Assembly (NCBI GenBank): GCA_046706185.1
Contig: JBJKPR010000044.1
Location: 1 to 64,000, forward strand
DNA length: 64,000 nt
DNA from: JAJZXY01 sp046706185
GTDB lineage: Archaea; Thermoplasmatota; Thermoplasmata; Sysuiplasmatales; Sysuiplasmataceae
Direction of reading: 5' to 3'
Position 1 is the first letter of the stretch; each line of letters starts with the position of its first letter. The notes under the pieces were generated by a model. It did no database searches, was not told where the DNA came from, and saw only the letters and a list, made by a program, of their open reading frames with translations. Below are positions 25,168 to 33,885 of the stretch, one piece after another. The position numbers and the translations under genes were made by a program.

Positions 25168-26061
25168 ATGAGTGAAGATGAGATAAAAGAAGCCAAGCCC
25201 AAAAGGACAAGAAAGACTACGACACGGAAAGCCAAGAAGGATGCTGAAACCGCTGAAACCGCCTCTGAAGGCACTGAAAAGGCGAAGAAGCCAAGGGCAA
25301 AACGCACTTCGAAGAGGAGTGTCGCCGGAAAGGTCGGCGCTGCAACAGCTGAAGCTGAGACACCTGCAGTGGAAAAAGCAGAGCAGCCGGAAGCGGAGAA
25401 GCACGCGCCGCTTGCTGCTGAGGCAGTGGAACACGTTGAGGCTGCGCCATTAGTCTCACTCAAATACAGGAAGGGGAAGAGCGCATATTCTCACATGGCC
25501 TCTTTCAGGAAGAATGCATACAGTGACGCACTTGGCCGGACAGAATGGGAGAGGCTCATAAAGTGGAGAAAGGAGGGGACGATTACACCAGTCGACCATC
25601 CGACAAGGCTAGATAGGGCGAGGGCCCTTGGCTACAAGGCGAAGCAGGGCGTCACTCTTGTAAGGGTAAAGGTAAGAAGGGGTGGGCTCAGAAAGCGCAA
25701 GATTTCGAAGGGCAGGCGTGCCCGAAGAAAGGGAATACTCAAGATAACGATGAACAAGAACATACAGAGAATCGCTGAGGAGCGCGTCCAGAAACACTAT
25801 CCGAATATGGAGGTGCTCAACTCCTATGCAGTCGGGCAGGACGGCATGCACAAGTGGTACGAGGTAATACTCGTCGACCCCTACAGCCCGTCTGTCTTGA
25901 GTGACAAGAACCTTAACTGGATTTCGGACCCGGCCCATTCAAACAGGGCCTACCGCGGCCTGACCTCTGCCGGGAGGAAAGGAAGGGGGCTCAGATGGAA
26001 GGGAAAGGGCGCAGAGAAGGTAAGGCCCTCAATAAGGGCAAACGACAGGAAAGGGAAATAG
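25168..26061 (+). CDS. rpl15e: Ribosomal protein L15e with long N-terminal extension
   Basis: Residues ~104-297 are a standard archaeal L15e: a HMASFRKNAYSD-type opening, then LIKWRKEGT, RLDRARALGYKAKQG, VRVKVRRGGLRKR, VQKHYPNMEVLNSY, WYEVILVDP and a C-terminal GLTSAGRKGRGLRWKGKG. Residues 1-~100 are extra: low-complexity, with Lys/Arg-rich blocks (KRTRKTTTRKAKK; KKPRAKRTSKRS) followed by an Ala/Glu-rich acidic stretch (AEQPEAEKHAPLAAEAVEHV). L15e is normally near 190 residues. ATG 25495 would give a normal length, but the extended frame is open, biased like protein, and begins just after the promoter. The extension may be a disordered rRNA-binding or assembly tail. It ends with TAG, two bases before the convergent ThiI-like gene. 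Confidence 0.9.
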   Translation: MSEDEIKEAKPKRTRKTTTRKAKKDAETAETASEGTEKAKKPRAKRTSKRSVAGKVGAATAEAETPAVEKAEQPEAEKHAPLAAEAVEHVEAAPLVSLKYRKGKSAYSHMASFRKNAYSDALGRTEWERLIKWRKEGTITPVDHPTRLDRARALGYKAKQGVTLVRVKVRRGGLRKRKISKGRRARRKGILKITMNKNIQRIAEERVQKHYPNMEVLNSYAVGQDGMHKWYEVILVDPYSPSVLSDKNLNWISDPAHSNRAYRGLTSAGRKGRGLRWKGKGAEKVRPSIRANDRKGK

Positions 26062-26062
26062 G

Positions 26063-26923
26063 TCAGAGGACCTTCTCGAGCAGCTTTTCCTTTTCCCCCT
26101 TCGAAAGGCCAGTGAGCGGGTAGAAGTGTGCAAGCCCCTCCTTCGCCTCATTTGAGGCTGCAATCTCGCCATAGTCCAGTGCATATGCAATTCCCTTGCA
26201 TCCGTTTCTCTTTGCGAGGGCATGAATGCTCTCACCTTCCTTCTTCTGGATGATCTGCAGAGAAGGGTCCCATTCGTGAAGTCCGGCAGCAAGCGCACTG
26301 TCTTCGGCAAGGAGCATCACTTTACATCCTCGCCTCATCATCATCCATGCTGCAAGGACGCCATCCGTAGACTGCACCTGGCAGAGAACCGTCCCCTGTG
26401 TTCCGAGGGGCAGGCCCCCGGGACCCATCTCCGTTTCAGAATAGAGGTACGCTCCTTTTTCCCTCGCGTCAATGAATATCTCAACTTGAGGCTCCTCAAG
26501 GTCGACCTTCAGTTGCAGATTCTTGAGTGCATCGAGTACTGCTTCCCCTGCCCTTCTGGCGAGCTCCATGCTCGTGTATTTCTGCTGCCCGGACCTTCTT
26601 GCCCTTATTGCAAAGATGTTTCCGTGCGAGAGTCGCTGTTCGGAGTATGAGACGACGCTACGAATGAGTTCTTCAATATCAGTATCTGCCTCCTCTGCTT
26701 CGCTGAATGATACAATCCCGAATGTGTGGGAAAAAACCTTCCTTGCCCTCTCGACATCATCGGACATTACAAAGACCCTTCCCCTGTCCCAGGAAACCAG
26801 GCACTCTGCCCCAAGCCTTACAAAGTGGTTCTCAATATTCTCGATCAGCGCCTGCTGGAATCTTCGCCTCACCTTTTCAGACTTGAGCCCCATTTCGGCA
26901 TATCTCAGAAGGAATAGCGCCAT
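26063..26923 (-). CDS. ThiI-like THUMP protein with decayed PP-loop
   Basis: The N-terminal half is the NFLD-THUMP part of tRNA 4-thiouridine synthetase ThiI (start FLLRYAEMGLKSEKVRRRF; RKVFSHTFGIVSFSEA; NIFAIRARRSGQQKYTSMEL; DLEEPQVEIFID). ETEMGPGGLPLGTQG follows, as in ThiI just before the ATP pyrophosphatase domain. There the expected PP-loop (SGGxDS) reads QSTDGVLAAWMM, lacking the glycine-serine pattern needed to bind ATP. The remaining ~90 residues keep a Rossmann-like pattern but are short (286 residues against 380 or more). It may bind tRNA without sulfurtransferase activity, or be decaying. ATG 26923 is chosen because it begins at the conserved strand. Confidence 0.75.
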   Translation of the reverse strand: MALFLLRYAEMGLKSEKVRRRFQQALIENIENHFVRLGAECLVSWDRGRVFVMSDDVERARKVFSHTFGIVSFSEAEEADTDIEELIRSVVSYSEQRLSHGNIFAIRARRSGQQKYTSMELARRAGEAVLDALKNLQLKVDLEEPQVEIFIDAREKGAYLYSETEMGPGGLPLGTQGTVLCQVQSTDGVLAAWMMMRRGCKVMLLAEDSALAAGLHEWDPSLQIIQKKEGESIHALAKRNGCKGIAYALDYGEIAASNEAKEGLAHFYPLTGLSKGEKEKLLEKVL

Positions 26924-27062
26924 CTGACCTTCTATTGTCCTGCCATAGATAAAGGATGTTGCGGCATCCCTGTACTTTCGCCGCATGCAGACTCTGTCTT
27001 CAGGCGACCAGAGGTCCCTTTTCGTCTGCCCGTTGTCTGACTTTCAAGAGTATGTCGGGAAG

Positions 27063-27072
27063 CGATATATAA
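27063..27072. promoter_or_regulatory. Near-symmetric TATA element between ThiI-like and MFS genes
   Basis: GATATATAAT lies about 30-39 bases before the MFS ATG at 27102. Its symmetry would let it direct transcription both ways, but the reverse gene is 140 bases away, so the forward use is better supported. Confidence 0.5.
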
Positions 27073-27101
27073 TCCTTTGAACGTTGTGCGCCTTTCAAGG
27101 G

Positions 27102-28496
27102 ATGGGCACTCTGAGGTCACCTCCGGAGAGAAAGACAGGATGGTATTACAGTTTTCTTCTTGCGAATGTGACCAACGGTGCTACCGCGCCCCTGATACCC
27201 CTGTTTCTCGTGGTTGCGTTTGCAGGTACATTGATGCAGGTTGGCGTAATAACTGCCGCCACATCTGTCGCTTCAATCCCTGCATTCATAATATGGGGAA
27301 ACCTGTCAGATCATCTTCACATGCGCAAGCTCTTCATCGTTGAAGGGTTTGCGGGCCTGGCCATTTCCGTTGCGCTCATGTGGCTGAGCGTCGATTTTGT
27401 CATGTTCTTCGTAGCCAACTTCCTGCTGGGCTTGCTGTATGCCGCGAGCCCACCTGCCGGCACCGCTCTTCTGATAGAACAGTCGCCAAGGGAACAGTGG
27501 GCAAGCCGAATGGGGATGTTCAGCAGGGTGGGTGGCGCAGGGTACCTGCTCGGCCTTGTGTCGGGGGCAGCCTGGTTCACCTTCCTCCCATCAAATCAGT
27601 CGACTATGCGCCTGTTTTTCTTCTTCGGGGCATCGGTAGCCACCATCGGTGCAGCCGTCGCAGCCATGCTCATTGATGAGGGACAAGGAGCGCATGCGCT
27701 TTCCAATGGCGGACACGAAAGCAGGCGAAACGCAGTCGCCTCATTGCCCATGAACGTCATGGAAAGAGCGAAGTATATTCCATCCAGAATCGGTGCGGTA
27801 ATCAGACTTGCCGCGCCGACCCAGCAGGAGAGAACCGAGATTGGAAGACACCTCTGGCTCTATTATCTGGTCACAATCCTTTTCTCCACCGGCTTCACGG
27901 CATTCTATTCCGTCTTTCCGAATTACCTGTTCGACTATCTCGGAAGAAGGTTCATGATCGACCAGCCTGATGTCTTCATCGTATACATTGGCAGCTCACT
28001 TGCATCGACTCTTGCGTTCGGTAAGGTCTCCTCGCTCATAAGGGGCAGGAGCGAAAAGGCAATTCAGCTGGTTGCCGTGTCCGCCCGCATAGCGCTCATC
28101 CCCTCTTTCTTTGCCCTACCCCTCTTCCTGACTTCGTCTCTGGATGTAGTCATTGTGATGATCGTGCTGAATTCACTGATGGGCGTCTGCTGGGCGATAA
28201 TAAGCGTCACGGGCCAGGCGATTGTGGCAGGCATGGCGGGCCAGCACATCAAGGGTGAAGCGATGGGACTTTACAACTCAGCGACAGGAACTGGTGCGAT
28301 TATGGGTGCATTGCTGGGCGGACTCGCGGCGATCAACGCCGGGTTCATGTACGACTTCCTTCTTTCATCAGTTTTTGTGGGGGCAGGTGCCACTGTCCTC
28401 TCCATACTCAACACCGGTTCAGGTCCAACTGAGGCAGTCGAAAAAAGCGCAAGTGGCAGAACAGGCGCGCGTAAGCCCAAGCTCTCTGCAAAATGA
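27102..28496 (+). CDS. MFS transporter, 12-span
   Basis: A 464-residue major-facilitator protein with about twelve hydrophobic helices and a long central loop (about residues 195-250) containing basic and polar residues. A motif-A variant (GNLSDHLHMRKL) lies between helices 2 and 3. The N-terminal half carries the usual LLGLLYAASPPAGTALLIEQ helix. No specific substrate motif is seen; it is an inner-membrane exporter or sugar/organic-acid carrier. ATG 27102 is placed ~30 bases after TATA, favouring it over an upstream TTG. The C-terminal ~25 residues are basic and cytoplasmic. Two other MFS genes occur in the window. Confidence 0.85.
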   Translation: MGTLRSPPERKTGWYYSFLLANVTNGATAPLIPLFLVVAFAGTLMQVGVITAATSVASIPAFIIWGNLSDHLHMRKLFIVEGFAGLAISVALMWLSVDFVMFFVANFLLGLLYAASPPAGTALLIEQSPREQWASRMGMFSRVGGAGYLLGLVSGAAWFTFLPSNQSTMRLFFFFGASVATIGAAVAAMLIDEGQGAHALSNGGHESRRNAVASLPMNVMERAKYIPSRIGAVIRLAAPTQQERTEIGRHLWLYYLVTILFSTGFTAFYSVFPNYLFDYLGRRFMIDQPDVFIVYIGSSLASTLAFGKVSSLIRGRSEKAIQLVAVSARIALIPSFFALPLFLTSSLDVVIVMIVLNSLMGVCWAIISVTGQAIVAGMAGQHIKGEAMGLYNSATGTGAIMGALLGGLAAINAGFMYDFLLSSVFVGAGATVLSILNTGSGPTEAVEKSASGRTGARKPKLSAK

Positions 28497-28512
28497 ACCG
28501 CCGCTGCACGGC

Positions 28513-29661
28513 TCAGCGGAGCAGCGCAATGAGTCCTTCCACCTCTGACCTCAACGCCGCGGTGACGCTGTCAGTTGAAGTCATGCCGAGTTCCCCGAGC
28601 ACTTCGGACAGTTCGTTCTGGATCGACTCGAGCTGGTTTCTAAGCCGTTCGTAGTCATGCCTGTTTTCTGCAGCCTTTCTCAGCACTTCGGACCTTATTA
28701 CCTCCATCTCTTCCGGCCCCTCAAGCCTCATGACCTCTTCCTCCTTCCTTTCAACCTCGGCTGCAAGTTCGTCTGCCCTGGTCTGAAGCTTCCTTATTCT
28801 GTTGTAATCTGAGATGGCTTCCCTGTTGCCTGCAAGGTGACTTAGTGCATCGACCGCATCCTGTTCCTCTGTCTTGAGCAGGGAGTGCTCTTCAGGAAGC
28901 CTCGACCTGAATTTGCCAAAGTTCCTTATCGCAACAGTCACCTCCCAGTCTGTCAGCTCCTCCGAATCGAACTTCACATAGGGGCCCGTAATCTCCCGAA
29001 TGAGGGGAAGAAGGGTAACCAGCTGGCCAAGATGCCTCCCAGAACTGGCAAGGAACTGCTTGAACCTCTCTCTTGCGAGTGAGAGTTCCCTTCGATCGGC
29101 GGAAAGTCGCTTCTTCAGTTCATCAAGTTCAGCAATGCTGCTTTCAACCTGCCGTCTGTGTCTCGATGAAACCTCCGTCTCGATATCCAGATCACCTTCA
29201 GGCTGCGGAAGCATCCTGTGCGTGCTCTCCATCTCTCTCCTGACGACATCTCCCTTCCTCATTAGAGAGACAGCGCTTTCGAGCCTGTCCTCGATATTCT
29301 CGAGCTGCTCAAGTGCCCTTTCGGCCTTCTTGGAAAGCTTTGCCGACGCGAAGATTGCATCATCTAGGTCCGCAACCGCTTCCTCAAGTCGCGAAATAAT
29401 CGAGTCCAGCTGTCTCCTCCGTTCCTCCGGACCGGCATATCGTTCGAGTGACTTGCTCAGCCTCTCAGGCAGTTTTGAGGGCTTTATCTTGAGCGTATCC
29501 CGCAGAGGAGGAAAGCCGTTTGCCCTCAGGTATGCCTTCGACTCCTTCCACTCAGTGGGGGAGAAATCTGCAAGGAGCAGCTTGTAAAACTGTTGCAGTA
29601 TCATTATTGATCTTTTCTGCTTCGACTTGACGTCGCCTGCTGATGCGCTTGACTCCTGCAC
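28513..29661 (-). CDS. Long coiled-coil protein, unknown
   Basis: A 382-residue, almost entirely helical protein with extended heptad regions rich in Glu, Arg, Leu and Ala (for example AELDELKKRLSADRREL; AAEVERKEEEVMRLEG). It has a more globular centre (VTLLPLIREITGPYVKFDS) and no membrane segment. It resembles structural or SMC-like accessory proteins only in composition. There is no ATG in frame; the frame stays open upstream to about 29760 without ATG, GTG or TTG before GTG 29661, so the true start may be non-canonical or the N-terminus longer. It converges with the MFS gene (16 bases). Confidence 0.65.
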   Translation of the reverse strand: MQESSASAGDVKSKQKRSIMILQQFYKLLLADFSPTEWKESKAYLRANGFPPLRDTLKIKPSKLPERLSKSLERYAGPEERRRQLDSIISRLEEAVADLDDAIFASAKLSKKAERALEQLENIEDRLESAVSLMRKGDVVRREMESTHRMLPQPEGDLDIETEVSSRHRRQVESSIAELDELKKRLSADRRELSLARERFKQFLASSGRHLGQLVTLLPLIREITGPYVKFDSEELTDWEVTVAIRNFGKFRSRLPEEHSLLKTEEQDAVDALSHLAGNREAISDYNRIRKLQTRADELAAEVERKEEEVMRLEGPEEMEVIRSEVLRKAAENRHDYERLRNQLESIQNELSEVLGELGMTSTDSVTAALRSEVEGLIALLR

Positions 29662-29886
29662 CTCATCGATCGTCCTGGCGATCTGTCTTGAGAGTTCTTC
29701 CAGATCCTTTATCTCTACCAGCTCAAATCCCTCTGTGCATCGTCGGGTTCGGTCCTTATTGCAGTCAATTAAATGATTGGTCTATTTCTAATTTGTATCT
29801 CTTGCCTGTGTGCGGTGCCCCCATCCTTACTTTCCTTTTCAAAAGTTAGATAAGTCTGCTTCTGCTGCCGGTATCGGGGAGCGATC

Positions 29887-31101
29887 CTGTCAACAGTCGC
29901 CATACTTGGAGGCGCGGGCCTTGTCAGTCAGTGTGTCTCGTACGACCTTGCAATTTCTGATGATGTGGAGGAAATACTGATTGCCGACATAGACACCGAA
30001 AAGGCTATGGAAGTTGCCAGACGCACAAACAGGCTGAGCAGGAGCAGGAAGGCAAAGGCAGTGAAGGTTGACGTGCTCAATGTCAGCGACACTTCAAAAT
30101 CCGTCAAAGGTGCCGACGTTCTTGTGAACGGGGTGCAGTACGATTACAATGAGCACGTAATGAAGGCAGCACTGCGAATTGGTTCTCACTACATTGACTT
30201 CGGTGGGCTCTACTGGATGACAAAACGGCAACTTATGTACTCCTCTCAGTTCAGGAAGGCAGGACTGCTTGCTGTGCCGGGAATGGGTGCGGAGCCTGGA
30301 TTGAGCGGCATAATTGCAGGGGAACTGTGCGGCAGGATGGATGCTGTGGAAACAGTGAAGATCAGGGACGCGTGGCGGGATTACACCAAAGACCTTCCAC
30401 CTTTCTTCGTTACATGGTCAATCCAGACACTGATGGATGAGTACACAATGCCGGGTGAGGTGCTGGAGAACGGGCGGATCAGGAAATACAAACCGCTCGC
30501 ACTGAGTGAAGAATACGACTTCCCCGAGCCGGTTGGACGGACCAAAGTCTATTCCACACGCCACAGCGAAATAGCGACCTTCCCCGCCTCGTTCAAGAGC
30601 AAGGGTGTGAAAAATGTAAACTGGATGGAGGGCGGACCGGGCTTTATCGAGCAGAAACTGCTCGCCGATGCAGGGTTCGGCGACAATCGTCCTTTGAAGA
30701 TAAATGGAAATTCGGTCTCCCCGCGTCGATTTCTGGCCAGTCTCCTCAAGTCGAGGGGGTTGCTCGGCTACCCTAAGGGAAGCAAGCCCGACAGCTATGA
30801 ATGCCTGGCGGTAGAGGTTTCGGGGCAAAGGGGCGGGAAGACAGTCAGCGAAAGAAGGACGTGCGTTTTCCCCTCGAAGCCAGAATGGGGGGTCGGAGCA
30901 GCCGAGTACTCTGTGGGCATCCCCGGAGCCGCGGCAGTAAGGTTGATCCTTTCAGGAGAAGTGGGGAGAAGGGGCGTTTATCCGTCCGAAATGCTTTTCG
31001 AACCGGCGAAATTCTATCGCGAATTGACAAGAAGGGGGTTTGTACTATCAGGCATAGAAACCCGGGGCAGCCAGCATGCGGGAGACATCATGGAGAGTTG
31101 A
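29887..31101 (+). CDS. Saccharopine-dehydrogenase-like oxidoreductase
   Basis: The Rossmann fold opens with VAILGGAGLVSQCVSYDLA and continues with EEILIADIDTEKA, VKVDVLNVSD and ADVLVNGVQYDYNEHVMKAA. It then has YIDFGGL and GMGAEPGLSG, all typical of the saccharopine dehydrogenase/lysine-ketoglutarate reductase-like family. Its real substrate in archaea is unclear. The conserved fold begins upstream of the first ATG/GTG in frame (GTG 29965), and the only plausible initiator before a stop at 29851 is CTG 29887, preceded by GGGGAG with five bases between. The length from CTG is 404 residues. It probably uses NAD(P). A small conserved protein and a tRNA follow. Confidence 0.8.
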   Translation: MSTVAILGGAGLVSQCVSYDLAISDDVEEILIADIDTEKAMEVARRTNRLSRSRKAKAVKVDVLNVSDTSKSVKGADVLVNGVQYDYNEHVMKAALRIGSHYIDFGGLYWMTKRQLMYSSQFRKAGLLAVPGMGAEPGLSGIIAGELCGRMDAVETVKIRDAWRDYTKDLPPFFVTWSIQTLMDEYTMPGEVLENGRIRKYKPLALSEEYDFPEPVGRTKVYSTRHSEIATFPASFKSKGVKNVNWMEGGPGFIEQKLLADAGFGDNRPLKINGNSVSPRRFLASLLKSRGLLGYPKGSKPDSYECLAVEVSGQRGGKTVSERRTCVFPSKPEWGVGAAEYSVGIPGAAAVRLILSGEVGRRGVYPSEMLFEPAKFYRELTRRGFVLSGIETRGSQHAGDIMES

Positions 31102-31177
31102 GTGGTTTAAATATACGGTAGAAGATCATTGGAGCGATCCAAACGCAGCGACTTGTCTGCTAAGCGGAGCTGACGAC

Positions 31178-31399
31178 ATGGCTATGCAGGAGATTTCACT
31201 GGATAAGGCGAAGGAGATTGCGGTCAGGAAGAAGCTTGTCCCCGGCAGAGTAAAGGGCACATTGGGCATTCAGTTTACCAGGGGAAACAACGAAAGGCTC
31301 GAGGTCATAGGCTGGGATGAATTTGATCGTGTGATGCACGACAACAATCTGGCTGTCTATGAGAGCAACGGCTGGATGAAAATAATGAAACGAAGTTGA
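31178..31399 (+). CDS. Small hypothetical protein (73 aa)
   Basis: ATG 31178 opens a 73-residue frame with a plausible folded pattern (ISLDKAKEIAVRKKL, GTLGIQFTRGNNERL, GWDEFDRVMHDNNLAVY, WMKIMKR). There is an AT-rich stretch (GTTTAAATATACGG, about 31104-31117) 55-75 bases upstream that could be its promoter. I do not recognise a domain; the even codon use and compact architecture argue for a real protein. Function unknown. Confidence 0.6.
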   Translation: MAMQEISLDKAKEIAVRKKLVPGRVKGTLGIQFTRGNNERLEVIGWDEFDRVMHDNNLAVYESNGWMKIMKRS

Positions 31400-31622
31400 A
31401 CTGTCGTTGCCTGTTCGCTGTATTCTTGCCGCTTTGAGGAAGCGTGGTAGTTGAATGTGATGAGAACCTGCTGAGATGAACCGTGCAGCTGCGTCTAAGC
31501 GAAGATCGAAACGTCTGATTGCGCTTTGCATTTCTGAAGGACGTCAGAATTGCCGGTGAAGTGTTTCAACGGCCGTGAATGCTGTTCACCAATTCAAGTC
31601 AAATCCATGCACACGATGACAG
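31400..31622. other. Intergenic region
   Basis: No gene is visible. A GTGATGA at about 31456 followed by two CTGA motifs superficially resembles a C/D box RNA but the spacing is wrong. Confidence 0.4.
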
Positions 31623-31623
31623 A

Positions 31624-31632
31624 TTATTTATT
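31624..31632 (+). promoter_or_regulatory. TATA box of tRNA-Leu(CAG)
   Basis: TTATTTATT ends 29 bases before the mature tRNA 5' end, the normal archaeal spacing. Confidence 0.6.
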
Positions 31633-31660
31633 TGGGAATGATTTAGACGCACTTCCAGCT

Positions 31661-31748
31661 GCAGGGATAACCAAGCCTGGTCAACGGTGCCAGATTCAGG
31701 GTCTGGTTGCGTAGGCATTCGGGGGTTCAAATCCTCCTCCCTGCACCA
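31661..31748 (+). tRNA. tRNA-Leu (anticodon CAG), CCA encoded
   Basis: The 7-bp acceptor stem is GCAGGGA/TCCCTGC. The anticodon stem is CCAGA/TCTGG with loop TTCAGGG, giving CAG, which reads CUG (Leu). A long variable arm follows (TTGCGTAGGCATT), as class II requires, and the T arm contains GGTTCAAATCC. The last bases ACCA include the discriminator and an encoded CCA tail. There is no intron. Confidence 0.95.
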
Positions 31749-31935
31749 GCTTCCTCAAGAAACCAGTGAATCGATTGCCATCTGGCTCACAACAAATGAG
31801 CCAGTTGAGCAGGACCACACGTGTGTCCAGCCACTTCCTGTTGCGGACGGCTGGGCAAAAGTGCCGTGACCGAGGTTTCAGACGGGCTAACATGTCCCAC
31901 CCCACCCTGAGCGGCGGTAATATGCTCAACTGTGG

Positions 31936-33069
31936 CTAGTCGCGTATGTCCTGCAGGAACCATTCGGTCGGAACTTGCATTCCTACACCCGACTCCACAG
32001 CCTTCCTGTAGGCTGCGGCCGCAACAGTTTCAAATTGCTGTCCTACCGAGCCCAGGTTCTGGAACCAGGTTGTCTGCCAATCGCTGATCCTGCCCTGGAT
32101 CTTCCCTGTAAACAGATCGGCCATTGTCGGCATGCTCAGTATGTCATCTCGAGGGGACCTGCGCGGTATTATTGATTTTTCTTCGGGCTGGCCGGCAACG
32201 TAAGCGAGGAAGGTGTGCGATGCGTGAAATGTCTCTGGGGACAGAGTCCTCAGCTCCGGCGTAAAATCACCGGCACGTACTGCCACATCCACCTTTGCCC
32301 TCAGGCTCTTTTCTGTTTCAGGCGGAATTACGTCAGCTATATGCATCCCTTGTTCCAACCATTCTGTTCTGAAGACAGGTTCCGTGCTGGAGGTGCACAG
32401 GGAGACGATATCTACGCCTTCCACGGCCTTCCTTGCTGACCCCGCAACCTCCACCTCCAGTTCGTGTTTATGGGCAATCTCTGCAGCGTACTTTCGCACA
32501 TGCCCTGGGTTGGGGCTGTAAACCTTGACCTTCCTGATATCCCTCACGAGCGTGAATGCCTCTATGTAGGCGCGAGCCATGCCGCCCGAACCAAGCATAC
32601 CCACAGTGTGGCTGTCCTTCCTGGAAAGATACTTGACGCCGAGGCCGGCAGAGGCTCCCACTCTCATGTGCTGCAGCGCCCCGTCGTTGATAATTGCCAC
32701 GGGTGTTCCGTCTCTGACGCTGTAGAGAAACAGCAAGCCGCAGTAGGTGCCTGGTTTTCCGGCATATTTCGTCTCCCGTTGTCCTTCATATTGACTCGGC
32801 CAGTTGACCATGTCTGAGAGCATTCTTGCACACACAAAACCGTCTCTCCTGCTTCCGCCTGTCATCACTGACCATCTGTGGAAGGGAGCTTCCGCTTCGC
32901 CGGAGGGTACGTACATGTCTATTCTCCCCATTCCAACGGCATCTCCGCGTGCAATTTCTTCGTAAACGCTGTCAATAGCCTGCAGACACATTGGCATCGT
33001 GAGAACGGAACTCACGTCCTTGTTATTGAGCCAGAGCACAAGAAGCACCGATCCTGCCATCGGGTGCAT
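31936..33069 (-). CDS. Ornithine cyclodeaminase/mu-crystallin family protein
   Basis: This 377-residue enzyme has the OCD/mu-crystallin fold: an N-terminal substrate domain containing FHRWSVMTG and GKPGTYCGLLFLYSVRDGTP, INDGALQHMRVGASAGLG (the ligand-binding Arg/Ala segment), and an NAD(P) Rossmann motif GMLGSGGMARAYIEAF. Family members include ornithine cyclodeaminase, alanine dehydrogenase and ketimine reductase, so the actual substrate is open. It is longer at the C-terminus (ending EWFLQDIRD) than many relatives. ATG 33069 precedes the conserved part by about 25 residues; an upstream in-frame start at 33150 is less likely. It points towards the tRNA gene; the tail is not shared. Confidence 0.85.
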   Translation of the reverse strand: MHPMAGSVLLVLWLNNKDVSSVLTMPMCLQAIDSVYEEIARGDAVGMGRIDMYVPSGEAEAPFHRWSVMTGGSRRDGFVCARMLSDMVNWPSQYEGQRETKYAGKPGTYCGLLFLYSVRDGTPVAIINDGALQHMRVGASAGLGVKYLSRKDSHTVGMLGSGGMARAYIEAFTLVRDIRKVKVYSPNPGHVRKYAAEIAHKHELEVEVAGSARKAVEGVDIVSLCTSSTEPVFRTEWLEQGMHIADVIPPETEKSLRAKVDVAVRAGDFTPELRTLSPETFHASHTFLAYVAGQPEEKSIIPRRSPRDDILSMPTMADLFTGKIQGRISDWQTTWFQNLGSVGQQFETVAAAAYRKAVESGVGMQVPTEWFLQDIRD

Positions 33070-33227
33070 TCTGTTCCTACTTTTAACCGTATTGATCCAC
33101 ACTTTGCTGCTTGACGACAGTACGTGGGCGCACTGCGCGGTCACATTCATCCTGCTTGGGCACCGGTACAGTTGATTACGCTACCAACAAAAAGAGGATG
33201 AATGACGGAACCGCTGTTTGACTCCCT

Positions 33228-33857
33228 GTGAAGAGCATGACAGCCGCCAAGATGAATATGGTCCGGGAGCACAGGGCTTATTACAGCGCAGGAACGCACC
33301 CGGAGCTTGCGGAATTCAGCAGGAACAAATACATGACGCTTCAGGGAAAGTCAAGACCGGGCGGCAGGAGGTTCAGGGAGGGTATTGATGCATTGTTCAC
33401 CCTTGCTTACAGGCTGAAATTCGAATATAAGGCAAAGGGCATGAACTTTTCCGTTCCAAGGCTCGAATGCCAGTGGTGGTCCGAGTCGGGTAAGCCGTTC
33501 TATGAATCAGGTGTGTCTGACTGGGTATGGAAACTCATGATCATGCTGCCTGATTATGTATCGCCCGCTTCATTCGCCAGGGCGAGGGACGCTCTTGAAC
33601 CTGGCCCGGGCGCCAGCGGGGTAGCACAAACAAGAATGGAGCTCATCAAAGTGGGCAAGTGCGTCCAGATGATGCACGTGGGGCCATATGAAGGCGAAAG
33701 GGAAACTGCCGGAGAAATAGCTAAATTCATCTCTGACCAAGGGTTGGCTTGCAGTGGTCCGTTTCACGAGATCTATATTTCCGACCCTGCGAAGACTTCA
33801 CCTGACAGGCTCAAGACAATCATAAGGCAGCCAGTTAAAGCGGGATTCGTCCGCTAA
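33228..33857 (+). CDS. GyrI-like small-molecule-binding protein
   Basis: A 209-residue protein of the GyrI/Rob-effector fold. The N-terminal part has NKYMTLQGKSRPGG and REGIDALFTLAYRLKFEYK, then MNFSVPRLECQWW. The second half has VWKLMIMLPDYVS and CVQMMHVGPYEGE, followed by KFISDQGLACSGPFHEIYISDP, all diagnostic of the stand-alone family. Related proteins bind toxic or drug-like molecules in a two-fold pocket. It lies 37 bases upstream of an efflux-type MFS transporter and a MarR regulator, consistent with a role in drug or xenobiotic handling. Start GTG 33228 or ATG 33237. Confidence 0.88.
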   Translation: MKSMTAAKMNMVREHRAYYSAGTHPELAEFSRNKYMTLQGKSRPGGRRFREGIDALFTLAYRLKFEYKAKGMNFSVPRLECQWWSESGKPFYESGVSDWVWKLMIMLPDYVSPASFARARDALEPGPGASGVAQTRMELIKVGKCVQMMHVGPYEGERETAGEIAKFISDQGLACSGPFHEIYISDPAKTSPDRLKTIIRQPVKAGFVR

Positions 33858-33885
33858 GTAGTTATACCGGATGATTGTCAACTGC

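Noticed and set aside
31440..31530. Possible C/D box RNA with GTGATGA and CTGA motifs
   Set aside because: The first CTGA follows the C-like box by only seven bases, too short for a guide, and no terminal pairing was seen.
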